A stretch of 64,000 nt of DNA from Nostoc sp. NMS8 (GCF_017115045.1 NZ_JABXKK010000040.1:140977-204976), one strand, 5' to 3'; numbered from the stretch's first letter, positions 7,960 to 16,727 are shown. Made by a program: numbers and translations. Notes: a model not told the origin generated them from the letters alone.

Positions 7960-8859
7960 TTATTTCTGCTCTTTGAAAATTGCTTCTAAGGCTGGAAATA
8001 TCTGCTGACGCACGGCTAGACCAATCGCTTGGGCTGATAATTGATTTAACCCGGCAAATTGTTCTGCTATGTTCTTACCTACAGATTTACCAACGGCTTC
8101 AGCACTGAGTTGATTTAACCCGGCAAATTGTTCTGCTATGTTCTTACCCACAGATTTACCAATGGCTTCAGCACTGAGTTGGTTTAACCCTGACAACTTA
8201 TCTCCTACACGGATAAATGCCTCAACTAGATCACCGTTGTTATTGTCTGTTGTTTTCAAAGTTGCGATCGCCTTCAATTTCTGACGCAAACTATCACGTC
8301 GTTTCTGACGTAACGAATCACATGCAAACAAAACTAGAGTAAACAAGCTACCAGAACCAAGCCCCATCATGGAAGTAGAGAAAGCTGTTTTCATTCCCAC
8401 CAGTAGCTCTTTACTAGCAGTTATCAGTTCCTTGGTATCTTCTGTAGATAAATTGATTCCTTGGAGTCCCTGTTGTATACCGTAAAAGGTTCCTAAAAGA
8501 CCAATGGCAGTACACAAGGTTGTCACGAAGCGTAGGGAACTACGAGGTATTGGGTGGGCTAAGACAGATGGATACTTTATAAGTATGAAGTTACGATCTT
8601 GTTGTCTGAATTTATTAGAGTCATCAGTTCCTAGATGATCTTTTAACCAGGAGCGAACTTTGTTTGAAAGCTTTACATTTTTACCCTTTTTAAAATTATT
8701 CAAAAATTTAATCGCGGCTTCAGTTGTGCCACACTCTGAGAGCCAATACTGCCATAATGTATAAAGCTCGATAATAATGGCGACTATCAACACAAAAGCA
8801 ACTGCCCAATGAAAAAATTCGTTATGCCAAATAATGTTCCAAAGTTTTGCAATTTCCAC
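7960..8859 (-). CDS. zorA: ZorA-like MotA/TolQ/ExbB membrane portion
   Basis: The 299-residue ORF has an N-terminal membrane helix (about residues 17-37), then the MotA/TolQ pair of helices: SLRFVTTLCTAIGLLGTFYG near 105 and the TAFSTSMMGLGSGS stretch near 155-170. After the membrane core comes a 23-residue repeat (start GLNQLSAEAIGKSVGKNIAE) present about 2.5 times, matching a 69-bp DNA period. The start is GTG at 8859 with AGAGGGG about 9 bases upstream. The ORF ends at a TAA (7960-7962) in the same frame as the coiled-coil ORF downstream. The two together would make 782 residues, close to the roughly 730 of E. coli ZorA as I recall it. ZorA forms the pentameric stator around ZorB. Confidence 0.82.
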   Translation of the reverse strand: MEIAKLWNIIWHNEFFHWAVAFVLIVAIIIELYTLWQYWLSECGTTEAAIKFLNNFKKGKNVKLSNKVRSWLKDHLGTDDSNKFRQQDRNFILIKYPSVLAHPIPRSSLRFVTTLCTAIGLLGTFYGIQQGLQGINLSTEDTKELITASKELLVGMKTAFSTSMMGLGSGSLFTLVLFACDSLRQKRRDSLRQKLKAIATLKTTDNNNGDLVEAFIRVGDKLSGLNQLSAEAIGKSVGKNIAEQFAGLNQLSAEAVGKSVGKNIAEQFAGLNQLSAQAIGLAVRQQIFPALEAIFKEQK

Positions 8860-8884
8860 GCTGCACCCCTCTTGTTTATCTTGG

Positions 8885-9127
8885 TTATATCTTTTTGAAT
8901 TGCTTTAATTCTTTATCCGTAAGAACTTCTTCAGCTATCCGTATTGGCAGATGCTCTGCATACAGGCGTTCTCCTATAGGTTCTCGGAGACGTAAGCTGT
9001 AAACTGGTTCACTTTCTGATTGTTTATCCTCAATTAAATAAACCTGTTCTGGTGCATAGCTTCGCAACAAACGCACCTGCAAACAGGTTTTTAAATCCCG
9101 TGAAGAAATAGATAGGGTACCTACCAA
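8885..9127 (-). CDS. Small protein of unknown function, first ORF before zorA
   Basis: An 80-residue ORF from TTG at 9127 ends 25 bp before the zorA start on the same strand. The sequence is soluble and charged, with no domain I recognise. A stop codon lies 4 codons upstream, so it cannot extend far. Its start overlaps the remnant gene on the other strand, exactly where the conserved sequence of that remnant stops. It may therefore be a 3' fragment of a gene cut at the junction or a genuine small leader gene of the defence operon. Confidence 0.4.
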   Translation of the reverse strand: MVGTLSISSRDLKTCLQVRLLRSYAPEQVYLIEDKQSESEPVYSLRLREPIGERLYAEHLPIRIAEEVLTDKELKQFKKI

Positions 9128-9231
9128 TTTACTTGGTCAGATTAGATGAACGTACAAAACGCATTTATATTTTGGCTGGACAAAGCTTTGAAATAGAAAT
9201 ATTACCAAATGGGAGGGTAAGATATTTATGA
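9112..9231 (+). pseudogene. Truncated DUF6888-like gene (C-terminal remnant)
   Basis: The + frame from 9112 reads IGYLPIYLVRLDERTKRIY and on through an ILPNGRVRYL ending, stopping at TGA 9229-9231. This matches the C-terminal half of the small cyanobacterial DUF6888 family as I recall it. There is no start codon and a TAG lies at 9109, so the N-terminal half is missing. The following gene is DUF6887-like, the usual partner, and its ATG overlaps the remnant's stop. The cut lies where the - strand defence operon begins. Confidence 0.6.
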
Positions 9232-9497
9232 CTAAGGCAAATTTTCAAGGGATGACCAAACAAGAGTTAAGAGCTTATGTGTTGGAACATCGAGACGAGC
9301 AAGAAGCTTTTTATGCATTAACAAATAAACTTATAGAAGAACCAGGAATTGAAATTACCTCAACAGAGCAGATGTATGAGCTAATTGAAGCAAGGTTAGA
9401 TGAGGCTGATGTAAGAGATGCTTTTACAGCACTAGAGGAAATTGCAGGGCTGGGGACAATAACCTTTGAAGACATTAAAATGGAGCTAGGGATATGA
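9228..9497 (+). CDS. DUF6887-like protein, probable antitoxin partner
   Basis: The 89-residue protein begins MTKANFQGMTKQELRAYVLE, the typical opening of the small cyanobacterial DUF6887 family, followed by an acidic helical region. GGGAGGG lies just upstream of the ATG. Its stop overlaps the start of the RelE-like toxin gene (ATGA), the usual layout of a type II toxin-antitoxin pair with the antitoxin first. No DNA-binding motif is obvious, so the antitoxin role is inferred from layout. Confidence 0.7.
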   Translation: MTKANFQGMTKQELRAYVLEHRDEQEAFYALTNKLIEEPGIEITSTEQMYELIEARLDEADVRDAFTALEEIAGLGTITFEDIKMELGI

Positions 9498-9745
9498 GCT
9501 ACCAAGTAGCATTAGCACCTTCAACTGTGCAGAAAATTACAGAATTGGACTCAGAGGTGCAGCAACGACTAGCACAAAAGTTAGAGGAACTATCATTAAA
9601 TCCACGTCCAGAAGATGCTCATCCATTGAAGGATACTGAACGGTTGTATAAGGTTCGTTTGGGTCAATACCGCATTATTTATCAAATTCAGGATCAACCC
9701 TTACTACTAACAGTGATAAAGATTGCACATCTCAAAGATTATTAA
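9494..9745 (+). CDS. RelE/ParE-family toxin
   Basis: The 83-residue protein has the RelE fold signature: HPLKDTERLYKVRLGQYRIIY, then two short strands ending VIKIAHLKDY. Such toxins usually cut mRNA at the ribosome (RelE) or block gyrase (ParE). The central Arg residues (RVRLG- and YRI-type positions) are retained, so it looks intact. It overlaps the gene before it by 4 bases, which implies translational coupling. Confidence 0.88.
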   Translation: MSYQVALAPSTVQKITELDSEVQQRLAQKLEELSLNPRPEDAHPLKDTERLYKVRLGQYRIIYQIQDQPLLLTVIKIAHLKDY

Positions 9746-9852
9746 AGCTTATCTGGAAAAGCGATCGCCTATATCCTACTCAATCGCAACCAAAATAAAA
9801 CATGAAAACCCTTGAGTTCACAATTTACTCTACCACTACGCAACTAAAAATC

Positions 9853-10347
9853 TCACAGAATATCTGCCAACTTTACCAGCAAACTATTTGCTAAATCTGT
9901 ATCAACACTATTTTCTTCACTAATTAACAAGTGCCTCACAGCAGTTAACCTGTCATGGTTTTCAGAAATTCTCCAAGATTCTTCTAAATTTACTGCAAAA
10001 TCAAACAGCGATCGCTCTCCTAAGTGCTGTCTTACTTTCACTGCTACACTATCATTACTTACCAAAAATTCTTTGATCGTATCTAATTGAAAATTACCCA
10101 ATATTTCGTCATGTCCCCACGTTTCTAGCCAGTCTCCATCCACATCTTCAACGTAAATATTGACAAAATCAACCCCATAAGTTAACCAGTTCTGCTGCAT
10201 TTGTCGCGCTGTTGCTAAAGCTTCAGCAAATGTATCTACTTGATTGTTGCAGTGAGTTTCTCTTTTGTTAGCCATAAAAGCTCTAATTAGCACGTAAGTA
10301 TGTAGGCTAGAACACAAATCTGAAATATCAAATTCCTGAAATTTCAC
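9853..10347 (-). CDS. Hypothetical protein, second gene of a coupled pair
   Basis: This 164-residue protein starts at a GTG that overlaps the stop of the gene before it (GTGA at 10344-10347), which implies coupled translation. It has an acidic core with VDFVNIYVEDVDGDWLETWG near residues 60-78 and no membrane segment. I do not recognise a domain. Its link to the 228-residue partner and its place beside toxin and defence genes are the only functional hints. Confidence 0.6.
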   Translation of the reverse strand: MKFQEFDISDLCSSLHTYVLIRAFMANKRETHCNNQVDTFAEALATARQMQQNWLTYGVDFVNIYVEDVDGDWLETWGHDEILGNFQLDTIKEFLVSNDSVAVKVRQHLGERSLFDFAVNLEESWRISENHDRLTAVRHLLISEENSVDTDLANSLLVKLADIL

Positions 10348-11030
10348 GAAAATTTTAAATATTTGCCACCAGAAAGGTAATCACTGTTATACAGGGCCAC
10401 GTTGACTAACTGGTTTACAAAATTAGCATCCTTGGGGTTGTAGCTTAAGAACAACCCTCTTTCGATTTCCCACGATCGCAGTGTATTTTGCCAAGCTTCG
10501 TACTTTTGGTGATTAAGTTCTTCACTAACACTTGTAACTTGAATGCACAGTGGTTGATTATTACGACTAACAATCAAATCTGTTGCCATCGAAAGGTCGG
10601 CAATATAACGCTGCCAAAAACTACCTTCTCGCTGAACTATATCTTCGGCTATTGATCTAATAATATCATTATCGACCTGATTAAATTCGCCTGCCATCAA
10701 TTTTTGTTTCCAAATATAAAACTTGGAGTCACTTGCATTGATCCATCTGGGAAAGAGATAACCATACCAATATCTCTCGATCGGTGTCATTAACTCGAAC
10801 TTTGCTTTTTGTTCTTCTAAAGGTAATGATTTGATTATCAGCCATATTGTAGAATCTGTAATAACCTCTAGCAGAAAGGCAATGACAAAGGGTTTTGCAG
10901 TCAAGGAACCTGGTTTAATGTTCTTTACCCAACGATTGATTTCATCTAATCTTCTCGCTAAATTATGATCTACCGAGGAGGCTTGCTCGATAAGGGACTT
11001 TAGCTTATCCTTAATCTCTTGTGCTTGCAA
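10344..11030 (-). CDS. Hypothetical protein, possibly degenerate PD-(D/E)XK-like
   Basis: The 228-residue protein begins with a helical region and ends with a mixed domain. A segment near 150-175 (MATDLIVSRNNQPLCIQVTS) has the spacing of a PD-(D/E)XK core, with Asp followed by Gln-x-Thr where Glu-x-Lys would be expected. If related to those nucleases it may be inactive. It is the first gene of a two-gene unit with the overlapping 164-residue gene. I give no function. Confidence 0.6.
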   Translation of the reverse strand: MQAQEIKDKLKSLIEQASSVDHNLARRLDEINRWVKNIKPGSLTAKPFVIAFLLEVITDSTIWLIIKSLPLEEQKAKFELMTPIERYWYGYLFPRWINASDSKFYIWKQKLMAGEFNQVDNDIIRSIAEDIVQREGSFWQRYIADLSMATDLIVSRNNQPLCIQVTSVSEELNHQKYEAWQNTLRSWEIERGLFLSYNPKDANFVNQLVNVALYNSDYLSGGKYLKFS

Positions 11031-11121
11031 ACGATGCCCTACTTTCAGAAGATAACTCTTTTTTTACACACTTTCAACTAAATCTTAACCCAAAATGTCT
11101 TTAGTTAATTTCCTAATGTCA

Positions 11122-11850
11122 TTAAATATTCTCTAGGTCGATGCCCTGTGTACGTAAAACCTCCCGCAGTCGAGCAATTTCTTGCTCTGCTCTTTGGGCA
11201 CGCTTTTCTGCCTTTTGGGCACGTAAACGTTCTTGTTCAGCCAATTCCTCTGATGATAGTATTAATTGATTTTCAGTAGTGAAGAATCTTAATTTACCTT
11301 CATAAACTCCCAAATAAAGTTCTAACTGCTGACTCCACAAACGTCCATCAGTGGTTACTTGGATTTCTTGATACTTACCATCAACTAAATGAAATCCCTG
11401 AAGTTCGGTTGTTACAGGGTCAAACCAGAAATAATCTGGTGTACGGAAGGTATCTTGGTAAACTTGTTTTTTTAAACCTTTATCGACTGCTGTCGTTGAA
11501 CTTGACAAAATTTCCACAATCAGATTTGGATATTTGCCGTCTTCTTGCCAAACTACCCAACTCTTACGGTCTTTTTTTTGGGTTCCTAAAACTACAAAAA
11601 AGTCCGGGCCACGGAAATGTTCTGATTTTTTTTGGTTAGGACTATAGTAAATTGTCAAGTTACCAGAAGCATAAAAATCTTGCCGTTCTCGCCACCACAA
11701 TTTAAGTAGGTGAATCAGCAAATCGATTTGTTCTCGGTGTAGGTCACTTTCCAAGGGTGGTTCGTCACTCAGTATATCCCCAGAAGGAAAAACCACTTCC
11801 TCTTCTGAAATATTATCAGAGATGATTTCTAGGGTAGCAGGTTCAGACAT
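11122..11850 (-). CDS. Uma2-family (DUF820) endonuclease-like protein
   Basis: The 242-residue protein has the Uma2 core of the PD-(D/E)XK superfamily: GPDFFVVLGT, then PNLIVEILSSST, VDKGLKKQVYQDT and PDYFWFDPVT. The C-terminal 50 residues form a charged coiled coil (AEQERLRAQKAEKRAQRAEQ), common in cyanobacterial members. This family is greatly expanded in cyanobacteria and its physiological role is not settled. It lies 29 bp after the gene at 11880-12524 on the same strand. Confidence 0.85.
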   Translation of the reverse strand: MSEPATLEIISDNISEEEVVFPSGDILSDEPPLESDLHREQIDLLIHLLKLWWRERQDFYASGNLTIYYSPNQKKSEHFRGPDFFVVLGTQKKDRKSWVVWQEDGKYPNLIVEILSSSTTAVDKGLKKQVYQDTFRTPDYFWFDPVTTELQGFHLVDGKYQEIQVTTDGRLWSQQLELYLGVYEGKLRFFTTENQLILSSEELAEQERLRAQKAEKRAQRAEQEIARLREVLRTQGIDLENI

Positions 11851-11879
11851 CAGCGATCGCTCCGCAATTTCGGTTCATT

Positions 11880-12524
11880 TTACTGAAAAGTCGGTAACTT
11901 ACAGATAGCTTTGAAAACTTGTAATAACTCGATTGCACCGGGAGATTCATTCAGACTTAATAATGGCATCAACTGATAAGTTGGCTGCTGTTCATCTCTT
12001 AAATAAACAAATTGATAACGCAGTCCGTTAGTTACCAAACCCCAAACTGATGGTTGTTGGTCTAAACTCTTAAAAGCATAAGTGAGTAATTGAGGTAAAC
12101 CCTCACCTACTTCAACCGCACTATTTTTCGTTTCAATCACTACAACCCAAAAAGGCGGCGCAATCATACTCTGAGGATTGTTGATTGCTAAAATATCCAT
12201 CCGCCCAGTAATTCTTCTATCTTCATCTTCGACTGCGATCGCAATGCTATCTTCCATTGTCAACCGAATCGGCACATCGTAAAATCCTGCTAACCGCATT
12301 AGTGGCGCGATGGTTATAAATTTAACCAAACCTTCAGATATTTTACCTACGCTTAGATAACGTTCAAACTCGCTTCTGATTCGCAATAAATCCTGCTGTT
12401 CAAACTCAGAGAGTGGTTCTAAAGTTAAGAAATCTGTAAATGAACCACTTGAAAGCTTTTCTAGTTTGAGCAACCGATGAACATCGTTGAGAGATAGGCT
12501 ACTAGCTTCAACAGTGAGCGTCAT
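11880..12524 (-). CDS. Restriction-endonuclease-like protein (HsdR N-terminal type)
   Basis: The 214-residue protein has a PD-(D/E)XK nuclease core: GRMDILAINN supplies the Asp, and PPFWVVVIETKNS supplies Glu-x-Lys near residues 125-135. SVWGLVTNGLRYQFVYL follows, a stretch typical of stand-alone relatives of the type I restriction subunit R N-terminus. There is no helicase domain and no methylase neighbour. Such genes are common in cyanobacteria; whether this one defends against DNA is unknown. Confidence 0.75.
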   Translation of the reverse strand: MTLTVEASSLSLNDVHRLLKLEKLSSGSFTDFLTLEPLSEFEQQDLLRIRSEFERYLSVGKISEGLVKFITIAPLMRLAGFYDVPIRLTMEDSIAIAVEDEDRRITGRMDILAINNPQSMIAPPFWVVVIETKNSAVEVGEGLPQLLTYAFKSLDQQPSVWGLVTNGLRYQFVYLRDEQQPTYQLMPLLSLNESPGAIELLQVFKAICKLPTFQ

Positions 12525-12752
12525 AATTTCAGGCTTTGTTTGTCAAGACTATTTACATCTTCCAACATTCGCGGTAGATAGGTTGCCATCTAACCTCTTT
12601 ACATTTCTTAAACGCTTGCTTTTGGTAGATGAAAATGAATGTAAACTAAATAACTCGGCAATTTCCACCCAGCTTAACGAAAATCTAAACCCTGTATAGC
12701 ACAACTGAGCTAAGAATAGTTTTTAGTAACAATAGCGATCGCAAATGTAACC

Positions 12753-14726
12753 ATGTCTCAACCAACCATAGAATCAATCCTACAAGAGAATCGCCTCTTT
12801 CATCCTGCCTCGGAATTCTCGCAGAACGCTCATATCAAAAGCCTGGCTGACTATCAGCGTCTCTACGCTAAAGCTAAAGCCGATCCGCAGCAATTTTGGG
12901 CAGATTTGGCTGGAACGGAATTAGAATGGTTCCAAAAATGGGATACAGTACTAGACTGGCAACCACCTTTTGCTAAGTGGTTTGTCGGTGGTAAGATTAA
13001 CATTTCTTACAACTGTCTTGACAGACATCTCACTACTTGGCGCAAAAATAAAGCCGCACTGATTTGGGAAGGAGAACCAGGTGATTCGCGTACTCTTACA
13101 TACTCCCAACTGCACCGGGAAGTTTGCCAGTTCGCCAATGTATTGAAGCAACTGGGTGTACAAAAAGGCGATCGCGTTGGTATCTATATGCCGATGATTC
13201 CCGAAGCGGCGATCGCAATGTTAGCCTGTGCCAGAATTGGCGCACCTCATAGTGTGGTATTTGGTGGTTTTAGTGCCGAAGCTTTGCGCGATCGCTTAAT
13301 TGATGTTCAAGCTAAACTAGTAGTTACGGCTGATGGTGGTTGGCGCAAAGATGCGATCGTTCCTCTCAAAGAACAGGTCGATAAAGCCTTAACTGATGGT
13401 GCTGTTCCCAGTGTCGAAAACGTCCTAGTTGTCAAGCGCACCGGACAAGAAACTTATATGCAGTTGGGTGGACGCGATCATTGGTGGCATGATTTGCAAA
13501 AAGGTGCATCAGCAGATTGTCCCGCCGAACCGATGGACAGTGAAGATATGCTGTTTGTCCTCTACACTTCTGGCAGCACCGGCAAACCTAAGGGTGTAGT
13601 GCATACAACTGCTGGTTATAATTTGTATAGCCATATTACCACCAAATGGATATTCGACCTGCAAGACACCGATGTATATTGGTGTACTGCTGATGTAGGT
13701 TGGATTACGGGGCACAGCTACATTGTCTATGGCCCGCTTTCCAACGGTGCAACCACGGTGATGTATGAAGGTGCGCCCCGTGCTTCACATCCTGGCTGCT
13801 TCTGGGATGTAATTGAAAAATACGGCGTTAATATTTTTTATACTGCACCTACGGCAATTCGGGCATTTATTAAGATGGGTGAACAACATCCGAATGCGCG
13901 AAACTTGTCTTCATTGCGTCTGTTGGGAACCGTTGGCGAACCAATTAACCCCGAAGCTTGGATGTGGTATCACAAAGTCATTGGTGGCGATCGCTGTCCA
14001 ATTGTGGATACTTGGTGGCAAACAGAGACAGGCGGTATCATGATTACATCACTACCAGGGGCAATTCCCACCAAACCCGGTTCCGCAACTCTTCCCTTCC
14101 CTGGAATTATTGCAGATGTCGTAGATTTAGAAGGAAACACCGTACCCAATAATGAAGGCGGTTATCTGGCGGTGCGACATCCTTGGCCAGGAATGATGCG
14201 GACAGTCTACGGCGATCCAGAACGCTTCCGCCGCACCTATTGGGAACACATTCCGCCTAAAGACGGTAACTATATTTACTTTGCTGGTGATGGCGCGAGA
14301 GTTGATGAAGACGGCTACTTCTGGATAATGGGTCGTGTGGATGATGTACTGAATGTCTCAGGGCATCGGCTCGGTACAATGGAAGTAGAATCAGCCTTAG
14401 TTTCGCATCCAGCGGTTGCAGAAGCGGCGGTAGTGGGTAAACCTGACGAACTTAAGGGCGAAGAAGTAGTTGCTTTTGTGACTCTAGAAGGCACTTATCA
14501 AGGAAGTGAAGAACTGATTAAAGAACTCAAACTGCACGTTGTCAAAGAAATAGGTGCGATCGCACGTCCGGGAGAAATTCGCTTTACAGACGCTTTACCC
14601 AAAACGCGATCGGGTAAGATTATGCGGCGCTTGCTGCGGAATCTAGCCGCAGGACAAGAGGTATCTGGTGATACTTCCACATTGGAAGATCGTGGTGTGT
14701 TGGATAAGTTACGGGAAGGCGCATAG
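12753..14726 (+). CDS. acs: Acetyl-coenzyme A synthetase
   Basis: The 657-residue enzyme makes acetyl-CoA from acetate, ATP and CoA through acetyl-AMP. The AMP-binding P-loop [11 protein letters not shown] is near residue 270, WWQTETGG near 425, and the C-terminal catalytic lysine motif [14 protein letters not shown] near 615-630; that lysine is often controlled by acetylation. Length and motif order are normal for Acs. HIP1 sites lie in and before the gene. It stands alone on the + strand. Confidence 0.97.
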   Translation: MSQPTIESILQENRLFHPASEFSQNAHIKSLADYQRLYAKAKADPQQFWADLAGTELEWFQKWDTVLDWQPPFAKWFVGGKINISYNCLDRHLTTWRKNKAALIWEGEPGDSRTLTYSQLHREVCQFANVLKQLGVQKGDRVGIYMPMIPEAAIAMLACARIGAPHSVVFGGFSAEALRDRLIDVQAKLVVTADGGWRKDAIVPLKEQVDKALTDGAVPSVENVLVVKRTGQETYMQLGGRDHWWHDLQKGASADCPAEPMDSEDMLFVLYTSGSTGKPKGVVHTTAGYNLYSHITTKWIFDLQDTDVYWCTADVGWITGHSYIVYGPLSNGATTVMYEGAPRASHPGCFWDVIEKYGVNIFYTAPTAIRAFIKMGEQHPNARNLSSLRLLGTVGEPINPEAWMWYHKVIGGDRCPIVDTWWQTETGGIMITSLPGAIPTKPGSATLPFPGIIADVVDLEGNTVPNNEGGYLAVRHPWPGMMRTVYGDPERFRRTYWEHIPPKDGNYIYFAGDGARVDEDGYFWIMGRVDDVLNVSGHRLGTMEVESALVSHPAVAEAAVVGKPDELKGEEVVAFVTLEGTYQGSEELIKELKLHVVKEIGAIARPGEIRFTDALPKTRSGKIMRRLLRNLAAGQEVSGDTSTLEDRGVLDKLREGA

Positions 14727-14832
14727 AAATTTTAGATTTTGGATTGGCATTTCCTATATTGGAGATGCCTTTCTATGACGCTCAAAACATGGTGCATTAT
14801 ACATCGCTATCAAAGACATCCTAGTATCAATA

Positions 14833-15297
14833 ATGCCAGCAAGAGATAGTATTCACAATATAGTCAAGCAAGCAATTATTAAAGATGGTTGGAAAATAAC
14901 TGACGATCCGTATGTTATTTCTTACGGGGAAAGATTCTTATTTATAGATTTGGCTGCTAATTTAGCATCAACATTTAACCAAGCTCAAGGAAGTTTTATC
15001 GGTGCAACAAAACAAAATCAGCGAATCGCAATTGAAATTAAAGATTTTCGGGGTCAATCTGTTATTGCTGATTTAGAACAAGCGCTTGGACAGTATACAC
15101 TCTATCAGCTTTTACTCAGTAGAATAGAACCAGAGCGAGAACTATATTTGGCAATTACAGATACTATCTATAGCAATATTTTCAATGAACCAATTGGCGA
15201 ACTAGTAATTACAGAAATGCCACTGAAATTAATCATCATCAATTTAAAAACAATAGAGGTAATACAATGGATACCACTACGACCTATCGGAAAATAA
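14833..15297 (+). CDS. xisH: XisH-family protein
   Basis: The 154-residue protein begins MPARDSIHNIVKQAIIKDGW, the usual opening of the XisH family, and carries a PD-(D/E)XK-like core (FIDLAAN, then IAIEIKDF). XisH was first found beside XisF and XisI, which control excision of the fdxN element in Anabaena heterocysts, but many copies occur away from any element. No integrase or element is nearby. It overlaps xisI by 31 bp, so the two form one unit. Confidence 0.92.
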   Translation: MPARDSIHNIVKQAIIKDGWKITDDPYVISYGERFLFIDLAANLASTFNQAQGSFIGATKQNQRIAIEIKDFRGQSVIADLEQALGQYTLYQLLLSRIEPERELYLAITDTIYSNIFNEPIGELVITEMPLKLIIINLKTIEVIQWIPLRPIGK

Positions 15298-15599
15298 TCA
15301 AGCAGATAATTATACAATATTCTAAACTTCGTCCCTCGCATGGAGATATTCGACTTGACCCAATTTTTGATGAAACGCACGATAGGTATGCTTTGATGCA
15401 AGTGGGTTGGGATAGAGGACGGCGAGTCCGAGGAAATCTAATTTATGTCACGCTACAAAATGGTAAGGTTTATATTGAATATGACGGCATAGAACACGGC
15501 ATAACCCAAGATTTGATAGCGATGGGTGTTTCTCCAGCAGATATTGTTTTAGCTTTTCTGCCTGAATCAGAGCTAGCTGCTAGTGCAGTAAAATTCTAA
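15267..15599 (+). CDS. xisI: XisI-family protein
   Basis: The 110-residue protein has the XisI pattern: a short N-terminal helix with YRKIIKQIIIQYSKL, then DRYALMQVGWDRGRRVRG, a run of strands (VYIEYDGIEHGI) and the ending GVSPADIVLAFLPE. The ATG at 15267 lies inside the end of xisH with AGAGGT before it. XisI is the usual partner of XisH, and together they may act as a controlling pair. Function outside element excision is unknown. Confidence 0.92.
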   Translation: MDTTTTYRKIIKQIIIQYSKLRPSHGDIRLDPIFDETHDRYALMQVGWDRGRRVRGNLIYVTLQNGKVYIEYDGIEHGITQDLIAMGVSPADIVLAFLPESELAASAVKF

Positions 15600-15841
15600 A
15601 TTACGATTTCCATTGTCAGTGTACAGGCGATCGCGCTTAGAGCCAAAGCGAATAAAATTCGTAGTTATACAAACTGTCGTCCGCCTGTGCAGACTAAGAA
15701 TTGAAGCTTTGAAACCCCACAGAGGTTGGTTGTGCTTGTGTAGACGCAATTTCTAACGGCTCATTTCAGTTGTAGTGCGTTACATGCTAGCGCGCCACAT
15801 TTTATTATGGAGATAAGAACATTATCGAGGCGTTGAGGGCG

Positions 15842-16522
15842 ATGAAGCTGAAGAACAAACTAAAATCAGCATTTGTTCAACCTTTTAGCTGCATGATGCT
15901 GAGTATTCTCGCTGTAATGGGGATATCACCATTAGCTTTGGCGGTTCCTGCAAGAGTTTCGTTGCATATGCCAGAACAGGATACATATAAAGAACCACAA
16001 AAACTAGCACAATTTTCAGGTGCAGATTCACCACAGCGATCGCAGCTGCTACAACAAGCTAATACTTTATATAATCAGGGAGACTTCAAGGACGCAGAAG
16101 AAAATTTACGTAAATTCATTAAAAAATTCCCAGAAGATGCCTTTGGACACTTCCAACTGGGAAATGCGCTTTTTCAGCAAAAAAAATCAGAAGAAGCAAT
16201 TAGCGTTTATCGAGAAGCCATTCGCCTCCAACCAAAATATGCTCTAGCTTACAATGCGATCGGTATGGCTTACGCTAGCCAAAGTCGCTGGCAAGAAGCC
16301 ATTACTGAATATAAAAAAGCTCTGGAAATTAATCCTAATTATGGCGAGGCACTGACTAATTTTGCACTGGCAATGTGGCAAACAAATAAAAAAGATGAGG
16401 CGCTATCTTCTTTAGAAAAAGCTTTAAATATTTTCAAAGAACAGAATAGAGGTGAAAAAGTTAACCAAGTCGAACGAATTTTGCGAGAAATTAAAACTGC
16501 TGATGAACCTAGTGTTTCATGA
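15842..16522 (+). CDS. Exported tetratricopeptide-repeat protein
   Basis: From the ATG at 15842 the protein has 226 residues. An N-terminal signal peptide or anchor (positive MKLKNKLK, then a hydrophobic stretch to about residue 33) is followed by four TPR units between roughly residues 60 and 200, with typical motifs such as FGHFQLGNALFQQ and ALAYNAIGMAYASQ. A TTG at 15833 is also in frame, but GAGG-type sites fit the ATG better. A periplasmic or membrane-bound scaffold role is likely; the partner is unknown. Confidence 0.75.
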   Translation: MKLKNKLKSAFVQPFSCMMLSILAVMGISPLALAVPARVSLHMPEQDTYKEPQKLAQFSGADSPQRSQLLQQANTLYNQGDFKDAEENLRKFIKKFPEDAFGHFQLGNALFQQKKSEEAISVYREAIRLQPKYALAYNAIGMAYASQSRWQEAITEYKKALEINPNYGEALTNFALAMWQTNKKDEALSSLEKALNIFKEQNRGEKVNQVERILREIKTADEPSVS

Positions 16523-16601
16523 AAATTATATTATTTCGCGTTCGAGAATCAAAGTATGTTTGATAACTTGGAGTAAATAGCTTAATCTAGTATCTTTTCA
16601 C

Positions 16602-16631
16602 GCAAAGATGCAAACAAAATTGCATCTTTGC
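16602..16631. terminator. Perfect 12-bp hairpin after the TPR gene
   Basis: GCAAAGATGCAA (16602-16613) and TTGCATCTTTGC (16620-16631) pair perfectly around a 6-nt loop, 80 bp past the stop codon. No T-run follows, so it may be a processing or pausing structure and not a full intrinsic terminator. Confidence 0.5.
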
Positions 16632-16695
16632 CATGTTGATGTAAAATGCAAAAAAAAGAGAGGGTAATAAGACAAAAAATAATTGGTATAGTTAC

Positions 16696-16727
16696 AAAAA
16701 AACTGCCTGTCATTGACAAGCAGTTTT
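16696..16727 (-). terminator. Intrinsic terminator of the DUF1517 gene
   Basis: On the - strand AAAACTGCTTGTC pairs with GACAGGCAGTTTT around a short loop and runs into a T tract (16696-16702 read in reverse), 60 bp after the stop of the DUF1517 gene. Confidence 0.75.

Noticed and set aside
4469..8859. A Tol-Pal or flagellar Mot system
   Set aside because: The long coiled-coil tail and the EH-signature protein fit Zorya; no TolA, TolB, Pal or flagellar genes are present.
14833..15599. xisH/xisI as evidence of an fdxN-type excision element
   Set aside because: No xisF-type recombinase, no direct-repeat attachment sites and no interrupted gene are visible nearby; XisH/XisI pairs are common on their own.
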